Below are positions 45,791 through 57,231 of a stretch of DNA of 64,000 bases, piece after piece. Origin of the DNA: Sarcocystis neurona (lineage: Eukaryota > Apicomplexa > Conoidasida > Eucoccidiorida > Sarcocystidae); assembly GCA_000727475.1 (NCBI GenBank), contig KL647299.1, positions 3,023,615 through 3,087,614 on the forward strand. Reading direction: 5' to 3'. How positions within the stretch are numbered: position 1 is the first letter of the stretch; the number at the start of each line of letters is the position of its first letter. Made by a program: the position numbers and the translations under genes. Under the pieces are notes generated by a model. That model was not told the DNA's origin. It saw nothing but the letters and a program-made list of their open reading frames with translations, and ran no database searches.

Positions 45791-46154
45791 CCGGAGAAGA
45801 AATGTTGAGAGCAAAGCAGCTGGGAAAAGTAGACCTACTTTGTGAGAGAAGTATTGTGAAGGTCGCCTACTGTAGACCTCTGTGCTGAGGTCGTGTTCCT
45901 GCTGCTGCTGCCGCATCTACACTTCTGCAACTGCTGCTGCTGTTGCTGTCGCTGCTGCTGCTTGTTCTTCTTCGTCCGCCGCTCTTGTTGCTGTTATCGT
46001 TGGCGTTGTTCTCAACCACCACCGCTTGGTGCAGCTATTTTCTCCTCCGCCTCCTCTTCTCCCTGCGCGACTGGCTGCGCTTCTGTCGTGTGGCCGCTGC
46101 TGCTGCTGCGCTTACTGCTGCTGCGCTTGCTGCTGCTGCTGCACTTTTCGGGTT

Positions 46155-46701
46155 GACGTCAAGCCGCGCTGCATGCCTGGGCGCAGCTAGTAGACACAGC
46201 AGCAAACGTCGACGTGCCGCAAGGGAAGGCAAAAAGGGACGGGAAATGGGAAACGAAAGAAAAATAGTCGGTCCGAGCCTCACAGCCACTTCGCTGCTGC
46301 TGGGACGCGCATGCACCGGCGGCATGCACGCGTACCGCCGCGGTCAGGGGCCGCTGTCCACAGAACAGAGCCACAGGTGTGTCAGACATATATACACGCG
46401 AACAGAGACAGAGGCACTTTCACTTTCCCATCCTACTTCATCGCCTGTTCAACCCCACATACATAGAAAAAGAGATAGACAGATGCATCTCTTTGTCTAT
46501 CTATTTGTCCATACGCATATATACACACACAGACATACATGTATGTATATGAGAAGAGAATGCACGTCGTTTTCTTCAAGGCAGGACTCGTCTTCGTCGA
46601 AGACGTCATTTCATATGCGTAGAGAGCCAACAACACACGTGGTAGAATACGCGCTGCAGCGTAGGCTGATGTCTACATACTTGACGGTCGAGCTGCAATA
46701 G
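46155..46701 (+). CDS. Candidate two-exon 3' end of an unknown gene
   Basis: After a CTG-polarity block (45895-46145) a plus frame turns into mixed, basic sequence (RHSSKRRRAAREGKKGREMG, then GPSLTATSLLLGRACTGGMH) and reaches a CAG|GTGTGT-type donor after 46376 in phase 2. An acceptor (TCGTTTTCTTCAAG) precedes 46581, also phase 2, and the next exon ends THVVEYALQRRLMSTYLTVE-LQ and a stop at 46701. The 204-base intron is itself open in frame. The 5' end is undefined and no family is recognised. Confidence 0.3.
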
Positions 46702-46859
46702 CTGCGACCCAGGGAAAAGGCCAGGAGGAAAACGGAAACGCCGTCACTTTCTTAGCCAAAGCCAGTCTATAATTGAAGGAACTAGACATAGACATATGCA
46801 CTTGAAATGGATGTAAAAAAAGTCAACTTTTGGCCCAAACGTACTCAGAAGTATATGGA

Positions 46860-47275
46860 TGTACGTGCATGTGTGCGTGCGTATATATGAATGTATGTAT
46901 GTATCTATATATGTAATGTACGCATGTAACGTGTGTATGTAATGTATGTGTATATATATATATATATGTATGCAATGTATGTATGTATGCAATGTATGTA
47001 TGTATGTATGTAATGTATGCATATATCTATATATGCAATGTACGCATGTAATGTGTGTATGCAGCGTATGTATATACGTACGTATGTAATGTATGTATGC
47101 ATGTAATGTATGTATGCATGTCTCTATATATGTAATGTACGCATGTAGTGTGTGTATGTAATGTATGTATGTAATGTATGTATATGTGTGTGTATGCACG
47201 TATGTATATATGCATGTGTGCAATGTATACGTGTGTGTATGTATGCAGATATATATATATATATATATGTGTATA
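46860..47275. repeat. TGTATGTAATG-type tandem microsatellite
   Basis: About 400 bases of TATG/TGTA repeats with a recurring ATGTAATGTATG motif and two (TA)n runs. The minus strand reads as Ile/His/Tyr/Thr-rich nonsense. Confidence 0.95.
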
Positions 47276-47629
47276 CGGGGAATTAAACGTGTGCTACTAC
47301 TATCACAGGTGTGTGTGTGTGTGTACGGGTTTCAGCGATATGGCTAGGCAGTATCATCATAAAGATTTCTGCACTTCCCGGTTGTCTCCTCACGTCTCTG
47401 TGAAGTGCAGCCGCGGACATACATGAAATAGCAGGGAAAAAGGAGTGAACGGGAGTGGAGAACGGAGGTGCTTCAGTCGCGGTGTACGTACACACACTGC
47501 CGGGGGAAGCCCTGCAGACTAGTGACCCTTAAGTTGTTCTCGTCCAGCAGTAAAGAAGGAAGAGAGACACTCGGCCGCTCCTGGCACTACTGCTACTGAA
47601 GAGGAGCAGAAGATGCTGCTGGTTCTTAC

Positions 47630-48660
47630 GCTGCTGCTGCTGCTACAGCGCGGGCAAGTCTACAATGTCGCACTTGGCAGAGAGGAACGCTCCCCGTTGG
47701 CGCTGGCCCAACAAGTGGTGTTCCTGCTGCTCTTGGGGTGAAGTACGTGGGGCTGCCGGCTGGGCTGCAGCTGCTTGTCGTTGCTGCTGCTGCTGCCCGT
47801 GTTGCTGGTCTATTTGCAACAGCCGTGTGTGGACCCGCAGCTTCTCTTGTCGCAACGTCAGGCTCTCACGTTGCTGCCGACAGCGGGACTTCCCGTAGAC
47901 GCTACTGTTACGGCTACCGATACTTCTTTCGAAAATATCGCGCTGGTGCTACTGGTGCATATCTGCTGCTGCTGTGCCTGTTCCATTTCCTGCTGCTGCC
48001 CTGCTGCTGCAGCATCGCTGATGCACTTGCTGGTTACTTGACTGGTGCTGCTGCGGTTCTGGCTGGTGTGCTGCGTTTGCTGCTGCTGCTGCTGCTCCCC
48101 CGGCCAGCGCTGTTACTGTAGATCTTTCAGATAATGTGCTACTCTCGCTGCTGCTGCTCTTGCGCTTTCGATTAACCCCAGCACCAGCAGCAACAGGACT
48201 GGGGCCAGCACCAACCGGTAGCCGCTCGGTTGCGCGTGTGTGGAAGAAGAAGGAGCCGCATCAGCAGCCATACGCTCGCTATGCGGCACCGCAGGAGCAG
48301 CACCAGTAGCTGCTCCTTCTGCTTGTATTTCTCCGTGTGGCAAGTGTGACAGAGGATTTCTGCAGATGTGCATGTTGTTGCTCTGGCTGCTACCTCGGAG
48401 CCGTGGAATACGTTGTTCATCGTACTTCTTAGGTGTCTGCGATTTCTGGCGACGACGGCCCTGCTGCTGAGCGGCGGGCGGCAATATTGCTGCTGCGGAC
48501 GTCGCAGCTGCTGCAGTTGTTATTATTGTCGGAGTGTGTGCACCAGTGGGCAGGGTTGTTGCTGTTTTTTTCACAGACAATAATCATTCTGGACACACTC
48601 CTGCGAGACGGCAGGGACTCGACTGGGTTGCTGCTGTCGCAGATCCTGCTGCTCGTGTAG
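47630..48660 (+). CDS. Candidate exons of a hydrophobic membrane protein
   Basis: Plus frames with protein-like stretches in a Leu-rich, CTG-polarity background: about 47640-47735 (GQVYNVALGREERSPLALAQ), 47775-47965 (CVDPQLLLSQRQALTLLPTA, then DTSFENIALVLL) and, after an acceptor-like ATCGTACTTCTTAG, 48433-48660 (ECVHQWAGLLLFFSQTIIIL). Hydrophobic runs suggest several membrane segments. A competing minus frame (48113-48580) ends in its own hydrophobic segment. No splice model or homologue is firm. Confidence 0.25.
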
Positions 48661-48709
48661 GATAGTAGCACCATTGGCATCGCGATGGCGGCTGCTGCTT
48701 CTGCAACTT

Positions 48710-49850
48710 TATCCTACTGTCGCTCCCCCTGCCCCGCCCACTCGTACTGCCTGTATTCGGTCTCTCTCTCTCTCGCTCTCTCTCCTGCCCCGTGCCTCGC
48801 CCCCGCTGTTCTCTGGGTCCTGCTGCCGCTCGTGTCATTGCTACTGACCGGTCTACTACCGCCGCTGCTGCTGTTACCTTTGCCGCTGCTGTGGTTTCCT
48901 GCTATCCGTCCTTCGAAGCACCTCGCTTGTTAAGGTTCTAACCAGGCACAGGGCTTTTCTTGAGTTTTTTTCTGATGAAGAGGAGAACCCCAGTAATCAC
49001 TTATTGCTCTGTTAATCGATAAAAACCAGAGCAACAAATCCTAGTGGTTCCTACTCCACTTGGAACAATCATATATACAACTACACACACATGTATATCT
49101 GTGTATATGCTTTCCTTTGTATGTGTCACCTATCTAGATAGATATAAGACTTATGTATTCGTCTACTGCTTCGCTGTCACACACGTATGTAGACAGGAAT
49201 ATACACGTATACACTCGTGTCGAACGTCCTTTTGATGCGTTCCTCATGAGTCGGTCTTTCTATTCGTTCCTGTCTCACTACAGTCACTCTTCTCTGTTGC
49301 TGGTCTTCTGTATTGTACGTCTCACCTCGTGGAGATTTCAACACAGTGAATTTCGTGCGCCTCTGCTTGGAAGCAGACGAAGTAAACGCAGCGGCTGCTG
49401 GTTGCATGTATGCGTTCCCAACGGTGCAGTGGCAGCAGACTAGCCCACGCGTCGGCAGTAGCTTTCAGGCGACTGTACCAGCACATCAGTAGTGGCTGCA
49501 ATTTCGGTAGAAACTGCAGTAGCAGCACAGCAGGAAGAGTAATACTGGTGCGTGCGCATGCAGGAGCAGAGCAGAACGCCTGGACCTGCTGCATGAGGAT
49601 GCCTGTGTTGCAATCCGAAGCACGCCTGCAATAGTGTAGGGACACAAAACACAGGCGGCAGCAGCCTGCGGAGCGCCGAACCCGCTCAGCACATCCACCA
49701 AGTGCTAGCACGCGCAGCAGCCTAACGCATGTAGCAGCAGCTCCGAACACACAGGAGTTCTGTGCGAGAGCCCAAAGTCTCCGGTGTTCAGCGGCAGCTT
49801 CCTGAGTGATTTGCGTTGTTCTTTACACCGTTATATGTAGCCGCAGCTGC
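48710..49850. other. Mostly unique sequence, no gene assigned
   Basis: Contains a CT-rich stretch at 48755-48790 and short open frames on both strands with no recognisable motif. Confidence 0.4.
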
Positions 49851-49861
49851 CGAAGGCCCGG

Positions 49862-50429
49862 GTGGAGCGCAACTCAATCGATGCGCGCGCGCAGCGCGAA
49901 CTGCAAAGCAGGCTCTGCGTCAGTAACGCGTCCTCCGCCGGCGACGTAGGGCCCCTCCGCTGCAGCAGTTTCCAGGTATGCAGCAGCAGTTCTTCGGAAT
50001 ACGAAGCAGTTGCACTCCAACGCATGCAGCAGCAGCATCGTGAATGCAACAGCACCAGGGGCTTTGCGACGCACGCACCACGAGCTCGAGAGAATGGTGC
50101 AGTAGATGCGCCAACGCAAGCAGCGGCAGGTTTTTTTCTACGGTGTACAGCAACAGCAGCTCTCACACGAAGCAGCGACTGCAGAGAATCTCGTCAAGTC
50201 CGCACCTGCTGCTGCGGCCGCAGGTGACTGTCAGCAGCTACCCTTTGCCGACAAGAAAAACAACGCTCTCCCGAGGTACACAGAGAGTCTTTTGTTCTCC
50301 GCGCGCAGTCCTCGCGTGCAGCACATGCAACCTGGAGACTACCAGCAGGCTTCTGGCTCCGCAAGGCGCGGCTTCACATGCCCTCAGCACGCCGAGTGCG
50401 TTCGTGTGGGTGTGAGGCAGTGTATTTAG
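49862..50429 (+). CDS. Candidate exons, unknown function
   Basis: A plus frame (ERNSIDARAQRELQSRLCVS) runs to a CAG|GTATGC donor after 49975. A second open stretch (50106-50429) contains LPFADKKNNALPRYTESLLF and CPQHAECVRVGV and is not repeat-derived. Phase between the two could not be fixed and no domain is recognised. Confidence 0.25.
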
Positions 50430-50439
50430 GAAAAAGTGT

Positions 50440-52790
50440 ACACGGGTGCAGAGCCAAGAAAGAGAAACTCGACAGGGTTGCTTTGCTGTGTGCTGCGGTT
50501 CTTCTTGACAAGTGCGCACACACGTATACGAGGACGCGCACGCAGGAATCCGAGAGAGCGGACAAAAGTGGTGGCAAGTGCTCGCTTCCTCTTCTGTGAG
50601 GCAGCTGCAGCAATGCAGCCGCCGTCGTGTACGTGTCAGTCTGCTGCTGCGCGCGCGGCACGCAGGGGTTCTAAGCAGTGAAAAGTTGAAATGTCCTGCA
50701 ACTGGACTTTTGTGTCAGTCTGCGCAGAAATATCTGTTTTTCGAAGGTGGACGATTGTTCGGAGCATCCTCCCCACCTCCCCGGCGTCCTCTCCAGCAGA
50801 GCCGCAGGCCAGCGGGCTCCACAAGGCATACGGAGCATAGGTGCCACATACGAGTACGCACAAATATATTCGTGCAGGAGAGTGCAAATTAACGCATGTG
50901 TGTATGTACAGCCGCTAAACGCAAATACACAAGCCTTCATGGAGAGCACCTCGCCTGTGGATCGTTGCACGCAGCTGCAAAACAGCCACTAACGAAAAGT
51001 CTCTCGTCCTCTTTCATCCCCCCGGGAGTTCTGCTGCGGCAGCAAGACGGTGCCTCACGCACGTGTCCCCCGCAGAACAGACGCATGCAAGGACGTCTTA
51101 TCATCAAAACAGACACAAGTACTCAACCTCCTACAGAGATATATATACATGTGCATGCATGCAGGAGCAACACCTTCGACCTTTCCTCCTACACACATAT
51201 GTTGTGTATACGCTCGTGCATGCAGGTATCTCACCTCCGGCATACATGCTTGCATGCAAGGATCTTACCTCGGACAAATATGCTCGCACGCAAGTATAAT
51301 AGCGTCTACCTTATCTCCAACACATATACGTATATACGGCCGTGTATGCAAGTATCTTACCTCCGACACACATTTATATGCTTTCATGCAGGATTCTTAG
51401 CTCGTACACAAATGTGTGTGGACGAATGCTTTCGAGAGATAAATAGAGGTGGGAGTGGAGTTGCTTCTTTAAACACAGGGTGTACGTACCTGCTCTTCTT
51501 TTGTCCACCCCCTACACAGAGACGCACTTCCACCGATGTGCGTATATATATATATATACATATACATATATACATATATATGTATACATATAGAGAGAGG
51601 GAATGGATACACGTTCTCACACAGAAGCACACACATATGCGTGTGTGTTCTCGTCTCTTTTATGTGCGTGTACACCTCCATTTCTGTTAGTACACATGTA
51701 TTTCGCTTGGTATACACCTCCACTTCTTCTAAGAAATACGTCTTTTTCTTTGTAGATGATCGCACTTTCGTCTTCTCTGCAGACTCCTAGACTGACTGCG
51801 GAACACCCCGCCGTCTCGAGGAGAGGCTTTTCTATGAACAGACGCATCGAGACAGCGTCTGTATAAAGACCAGACAGCTTCTGCATGCGCAGGAAGACCA
51901 GGGCAGCGCCTGGAGGGGGGGCAGCCCCGGGGGCGCTTTCCCCGGGCCGGAAGGTAGGTAGGAACTTTCCGCCTTTTCCGCTCCTCTCTATCCAAGTGAT
52001 GGGCACACGCATCACGACAGCTGCAGCAGGCACACTTTCACGGGGCTTCAGGCCTGCGCTAGCAGCAAATTCTCCGCACACCGTCACAGTCCTCATGTTT
52101 CTCTGCGCATGCGTGAGAGACACACACACATATAGACATACACAGCCATTTATGCAATATACGGACATGTGTCCAGAGATGGAATAGCAGAAGTGTGTGT
52201 ATATATATGTGTGAATGCGTGTGGGATATGGAGTCGCGCGTGTCTGGGAGGAGAAGGCATCTTTGATTTCCCTGCCTTTCTTGCTGCTGCTGCTGCTGCG
52301 GAGGCGCGCCCGCCGCTGCTGCTGTCCACAAGCGCCTCGAGCTGCCAGAGACGCAGTCGGGAAGGAATGCAGCCAGCACGCAGGAGACGCCGCATGTAAT
52401 ATATGTTTATACATATGTATATATACGTAAATGTATATTACATACAGCTGCCGCGTGGCCGCAGAGACGGGGAAGCGCTGGCCCGAGACGCGGGGAAACG
52501 ATGTGACGGGGAGACACACCGGCGCCCGTCGACACAGCGGCAGCACAGACGGAGACAGCACGCGCGGGGGAGACACACACATACACACATGTCTCGCTGC
52601 AGCTTTTCCACGTCAAACTTCTCTCCCGGCGCCGGGGGCCGGGGCAGTCCTCCGTCGTTATAGGCGTCGTCGCAGAGGAGACGGCAGCAAGTTTATATAC
52701 GTTTTGGACGGGGTTCCTCAGCGTCTCGGGGGTCTCCTGCCCTGTCTCCTGGTGTGGCTGTCTCGCTTCTTTTTGCTGCGGCTGCTGCTG
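50440..52790. other. Unique sequence with ambiguous open frames
   Basis: Holds TGCATGCA-containing short repeats at 51140-51400, a (TA)n run at 51543-51595, and a block at 51760-52090 that reads as protein-like sequence on both strands (minus: FRPGESAPGAAPPPGAALVF; plus: a GTAGGT donor after 51954). I cannot decide the strand. The block at 52440-52600 is GA/CG-rich. No gene assigned. Confidence 0.35.
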
Positions 52791-52801
52791 CTGAGCGGCA
52801 G

Positions 52802-55795
52802 CTAGTGCAGGAGACAGTGGGCAATGAAGTCCTTGACGTCCGCCAGCTCGCGGTTGTTAGCAGAGTGGCCAAGGCCAGGATAGCGCCTGAACTGAATAGC
52901 CCGGTCTGCTGCTGCTGTCGAGACACCCGCCTGAATGTACAGCTGTCTCACATGCATGGCGCTTTCTTCTCCGTAGGAAAACGAGACAACCTCGTCCTGC
53001 TCCCCGTGGCAGTGGAGCACCGGTGTGGGGTCTTCAGCCGCCGCGCCGCTACAGGCGGTGTTGCTCCCCCCACCACCGCTGCTGCTGCTGGTCGTAGGCG
53101 TGCTGCTGCCGCCGGCGCCGGTGAACGGGTTGCTGCTGCTGGTGTACGGACTGCTGCGTGTGGCGTAGCCCCGCGGGTCGCTGCTGTTGCTGCTGCTGCC
53201 TGTCCTCGGTCGGGTGCACGCGGCGTTGAGTTTCAGCAACCGGGTAAGAGGCAGCCACGTGGACAGGCAAATCAGTCCTCCGAGTCTGTAGGAAGACTGC
53301 AGCCCCACAAGATAGGCCAGGGCCCCTCCCTGGCTGAACCCGCCGAGGAGAACGCGGGACGGAGACACGCCTGCCGCCACTTCTTCCTTGATGATCGTGT
53401 CAATACGTGCCTTCGATGCCAGGAAGCCGGCTTCATCTTCCGGAGCACTTCTCGTCAGGCCTGCAACGTCTGCCCATGCATGCGTGGGCACGCCACCAGT
53501 CAGCGCCACAGGACGCACATCTGCTGTCGGAAGAATCACCCGCAAAAAAGCTGCAGCATTCGGAAGAGCGGAGCACGCCAAGCCAAGCATGTCGCTCCAT
53601 CCCTCTGCCGTGTCGCCGAGCCCATGCAGGAAAATGAGCGTCGCAGGTTCTCCCTGCTGCTCTTCCTCGCCCCTGCCAGCCACCGCTGCTGCGCCTCCTC
53701 CTGCCGAAAAGGAAGACGCAGATGCAGCTGTGCCCGGCGACGGCGCCGCTGGAGACAGGCCGGCCCCGCCCGCGGGGCCTGTCCCGGCCGGAGACGCCGC
53801 CGCCGCCGGAGACACACGTCCTGCGCCGCCTCGGGCGAGAGGAGGCTGTCGTGGCTGCGGCGGAGAGAGAGACGGAAAGAAGTGCAGACCATCCCCTCCG
53901 TGACCGTCGCCCGCCTGCAGCTTCATCATGCGAACCGCCTGCTGCTGCTGCGCCGCGCCCGCTGCAGAAGAGTAGAAAGAAGCCGACGACGACGAAGCAG
54001 CCGCAGAGGCGGGACTGCTCATGTTTAGAGTTGATCGCACTGCAGGCGGGCCTGTGTGAGCTGCCCCAGATATCGGGATTGCTGAGGAAGCGGAAGCACC
54101 AGCAGGCGAGGACGCAGAGAAAAGGCGCGGTGGCGACGGCGCCGGAGCGGCAGAGGCGGCGGCGTGAGAGCGAGACGGGAAGGCGCTACCGTCTGCGGCA
54201 GCAACAGCAGCAGGCAACAAGGGAAAGAGACAGGACGCTGCGGCAGCTGCGAGAGAAGAAACGGCTGGAGGAAGAAAGCCGACAGCAGCAGCAGCGGGAG
54301 ACGCAGGACGAGCCACCGCGGCCGGAGACTTATAGCGACGGAGAAGACCGGAAGCCAGAAATCGCGGCAGCGCAAGGCTGCACGTCACGGCGGAAGCAGC
54401 AGCAACAGAAGGGACGGGGGCTTCCTCTGCAGCGGGGAGAGCCGCAGGCAAACCGCGTGAAGGAAAAGGACGTGCAGCCTGCTTGAAAGAAGCAGTGGCT
54501 GAAGAAAGTGGCGCAGAAGCTGCGGCAGCAACGCGGAAACGGGAACACGAGCCGCCAGGGACACTTGCAATGCGGTGCAAAGGCGGCAGCAGCAGCTGGG
54601 GTTGGACTGCGGCGACAGCAAAGCGAGAGAGAGAGGCGTCGGCGTGAACAGACACAGCAGCAGCAGGCCGCTCCTTTGTGTGGGGAGAGGCTGCAGCTGG
54701 AATTCGAGCTCGGCGACGTAAGGCAGGGAGTGCAGCAGCTCCCAAGATCGAAGAGTAAAGGCGCAGACCACGAAGGACCACGGGGCCGGGCGGAGACGAT
54801 TCAAGGGGAGAGCAGGCCGAGGACCAGGAAGAAGGCGAAACGCGGGCCACAGCAGAGGATCGACTAGGAGAGGTTCGAGCGTCACCAGCAGTCCGGAGAG
54901 CTGCAGCCGGAGAAGCAGGCGCAGCAGACGGGGAAGCAGGCGCAGCAGCAGAAGCTGCAGCAGCAGAAGCAGAAGGGTCAGCGGCGGCAGAGGAGTCCGC
55001 GAAACGGTGACGGAAGAGGCAACGTTCACGAGTAGGGCATTCCCCCCAAAGGGAGAGGGCGGCGACACGACTTGAAGGGCGGCGGGAGACACGGACGGGA
55101 ACAGCAGCAGTGTGTTGGTGCACGCAGCAGGTGACTATCGGATTGAGCGTCTCATTCGGGGAGTGTCGATGGGGCGTTCTGCGTCGACGGAGACGATACG
55201 CATAGCGAAGCAGAGACACGGCATGGGGAGGAGACGGAGGACTGGCTGAGGCTACAACATTCCGACTCCACGATATCATGGAAATGTCACCCGATTTGAG
55301 GGCGGAAGAAATGGCAGAAAATGCAGAAGAAGAGAGAGCGCGGAGAGGGGGAAGAGCACCAGATTGAAGACAGGCTGGGGAGGCGGCGGCAGCAGCTGAG
55401 GACTGCGGAGCAGCAGCAGTGAAGAAGACGGAGTACGGAGCGGCAGGAGCTTCGAATGCGTGCAGATGGTTGGGCAGTTGCTGCAGCTGCTGTTGTGGGG
55501 GGGTCTTTGCGGGAGCAGCAGGAGCGGCGGCAACGCTACTGGTGCAGCGCAGAGAGCAGCGAGTCAACAAAAGGCGGCAGAGAACCGTCCGGAAGACAGT
55601 TCCTGCAGCAAGATACTGCAACCACTTCATAGAAGTCGTAGAACAGGGGGGGGACGCAACTGCCGAGACGAGACAGGAGGAAGAGAAGAAAGACCGGAGA
55701 AATGAGGAGCAAAAGGAGCACGAACAACCCACGAGAAGAGGCCAGTCGCACACTACAGATCCGAAGCAGCAACGCGCGGTGTACGTACACCGCAC
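52802..55795 (-). CDS. Acyl-protein thioesterase (alpha/beta hydrolase)
   Basis: The C-terminal ~278 residues are an acyl-protein thioesterase / carboxylesterase of the Abhydrolase_2 family, which removes palmitate from cysteines of proteins. Visible in order (numbering of the full 997-codon frame): LIFLHGLGDTAEGW from residue 720, GGFSQGG with catalytic Ser821 (codon 53333-53335), HGEQDEVV with Asp934, GLGHSANN with His977, stop at 52802. The triad is intact. A Ser/Thr/Gly-rich insert of about 60 residues lies between the WLPL strand and the Asp motif. The true start is open: ATGs at 53929 or 54022 would give 375 or 406 residues. Sequence at 54.2-55.0 kb reads CTG on the sense strand and resembles intron, while MKWLQYLAAGTVFRTVLCRL (ATG at 55630) resembles a targeting peptide on a first exon. 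Confidence 0.9.
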   Translation of the reverse strand: MRCTYTARCCFGSVVCDWPLLVGCSCSFCSSFLRSFFSSSCLVSAVASPPCSTTSMKWLQYLAAGTVFRTVLCRLLLTRCSLRCTSSVAAAPAAPAKTPPQQQLQQLPNHLHAFEAPAAPYSVFFTAAAPQSSAAAAASPACLQSGALPPLRALSSSAFSAISSALKSGDISMISWSRNVVASASPPSPPHAVSLLRYAYRLRRRRTPHRHSPNETLNPIVTCCVHQHTAAVPVRVSRRPSSRVAALSLWGECPTRERCLFRHRFADSSAAADPSASAAAASAAAPASPSAAPASPAAALRTAGDARTSPSRSSAVARVSPSSWSSACSPLESSPPGPVVLRGLRLYSSILGAAALPALRRRARIPAAASPHTKERPAAAVSVHADASLSRFAVAAVQPQLLLPPLHRIASVPGGSCSRFRVAAAASAPLSSATASFKQAARPFPSRGLPAALPAAEEAPVPSVAAASAVTCSLALPRFLASGLLRRYKSPAAVARPASPAAAAVGFLPPAVSSLAAAAASCLFPLLPAAVAAADGSAFPSRSHAAASAAPAPSPPRLFSASSPAGASASSAIPISGAAHTGPPAVRSTLNMSSPASAAASSSSASFYSSAAGAAQQQQAVRMMKLQAGDGHGGDGLHFFPSLSPPQPRQPPLARGGAGRVSPAAAASPAGTGPAGGAGLSPAAPSPGTAASASSFSAGGGAAAVAGRGEEEQQGEPATLIFLHGLGDTAEGWSDMLGLACSALPNAAAFLRVILPTADVRPVALTGGVPTHAWADVAGLTRSAPEDEAGFLASKARIDTIIKEEVAAGVSPSRVLLGGFSQGGALAYLVGLQSSYRLGGLICLSTWLPLTRLLKLNAACTRPRTGSSSNSSDPRGYATRSSPYTSSSNPFTGAGGSSTPTTSSSSGGGGSNTACSGAAAEDPTPVLHCHGEQDEVVSFSYGEESAMHVRQLYIQAGVSTAAADRAIQFRRYPGLGHSANNRELADVKDFIAHCLLH

Positions 55796-55850
55796 TCACC
55801 CTCTCGAGTGTACGTACACCACAGACACCGTACGTACGCCACACACACCG
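55773..55850. repeat. Repeated GTGTACGTACACC palindromes
   Basis: Three tandem occurrences of a GTACGTAC-centred palindrome in GTGTACGTACACCGCACTC-type context, just beyond the upstream end of the thioesterase frame. The same core occurs in the 32.5 kb minisatellite and as GCGGTGTACGTACAC at about 47479. Confidence 0.85.
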
Positions 55851-56094
55851 AGTGTTTGTCCACCCGAAAGGAGGACCGCAAGCGAGAGAAAAACGTGCGC
55901 AGGCCTCGTTCTTGTGGTGCTGCCGGTGGGGCCTGAGGTGATGTTGCTGCCCATCTGCGTGCGGCAGCAGCGCCGACGCCAGCGGCAGCAACCTGCCGTG
56001 TAGAGGCGTGAGCAGCAAGAGAGAGAGCCGCAGGCAAAAAAGGCAGGTTTCCCTCTGCCGAGGCAGCAGTGACGTGCATGCAGAAACAAGGAGG

Positions 56095-57230
56095 AGCGCA
56101 GCAACTTTCTCAGCTGCCGCTCAGCAGCAGCAGCAGTCGGCGTAGCAGCACGGCGGCAGCGGAGCAGCGCCAGCAACGAACCGGCTGCCGTATCCTCTTC
56201 CTCCCTGCAGAAGGAACAGAAGTGGCGACCACAGAACAGGTCGAGTCACGCAGTTAGCTGCCACGACGGAAAAATAACTCTTTTTGACGTGGTGATGCGC
56301 AGAGGTGGTGCGTAGGAGCCGCAGCAGCCGCGCGGACGGGGGGGACGGCAGCGGCGGCAGCAGCACGGCGGCAGCGGCCTCGCACAGGAAGAGGGGGACC
56401 GACGACGGTATGCTGGGGGAAAAGACGGAACAGGGAAGGCGTCATTAAAGAAGTAGAGCCCAAAAAGTTGGAAGAGGGGGAAAAGACAAGAGGTCTCGAA
56501 GGGATGTAGAGGAGAAACGTGCGCGAAGACGGCACCTGGCGCGCACACAGTGCACCATCACCGTTTGTGCGTCGCAGGGCCTGCGTACGAGAAGCAGCAG
56601 CAGCAGCAACGCGAGCAGATCGCAGCGGGGCAGCACAGCAGCAGAACAGCACCAGCGGCGCCGTAGCAGCAGGGCAACACCAACAGCGGAGCAGCACAGC
56701 GCAGCAGGAACAGCATGACCGCCAGCAGCAAGAGCCGCGTAGCGACAGCGCTACGGGGATCCTCGGAAGCAGGGGGACACAACGGCGCTCACTAAAGAGA
56801 GAGGTAGACGAGGCGTATAATAACACAGAGGCTGCCAGAGGGGCAGCAGGAAGAGCAGCGCGTAGCGCAGCACAGCAGGTGCACGCAGAGCAGCAGAGGG
56901 CTTTCCGATAGCGGTAGCAAAGGACGACCGGCAGCAATACGAGCGTGGAAACGTACACAGACAGACGATCGAGCGGCAGCGCTGCAGGGGGACCTGCTGC
57001 TGAGCAGCTGTCGTGTCGGGAGACAGAGCAGGAGGCCGCTACTGAAGGACACGGCGATGACGTGTGCGGCGAGCTCATGCGGCAGCGGCAGCAGGACGCC
57101 ACTGGCGGAAGCGGCAGCAGGACGCCACTGGCAGAAGCGGCAGCAGGACGCCACTGGCAGAAGCGGCAGGAGGACGCCACTGGCGGAAGCGGCAGCAGGT
57201 TAGACTGCAGCAGCAGGCTAGGTAGCAGCA
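56095..57230. repeat. CAG-rich block with a 26-base minisatellite
   Basis: CAG-polarity tracts on the plus strand. At 57085-57199 a 26-base unit (GCGGCAGCAGGACGCCACTG + GCRGAA) is repeated 4.4 times; since 26 is not a multiple of three, each copy is read in a new frame. A plus frame at 56519-56911 ends with repeat-free sequence (RSLKREVDEAYNNTEAARGA) and might contain an exon, but it is not assignable. Confidence 0.8.
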
Positions 57231-57231
57231 G

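Noticed and set aside
48433..48660. Possible 3-hydroxyacyl-CoA dehydratase (HACD) helix
   Set aside because: Only a loose hydrophobic similarity; the catalytic Tyr/Glu motifs of the family were not found nearby.
52754..54486. Plus-strand frames opposite the thioesterase
   Set aside because: They are antisense shadows of the GC-rich thioesterase exon. The hydrolase motifs fix the minus strand as coding.
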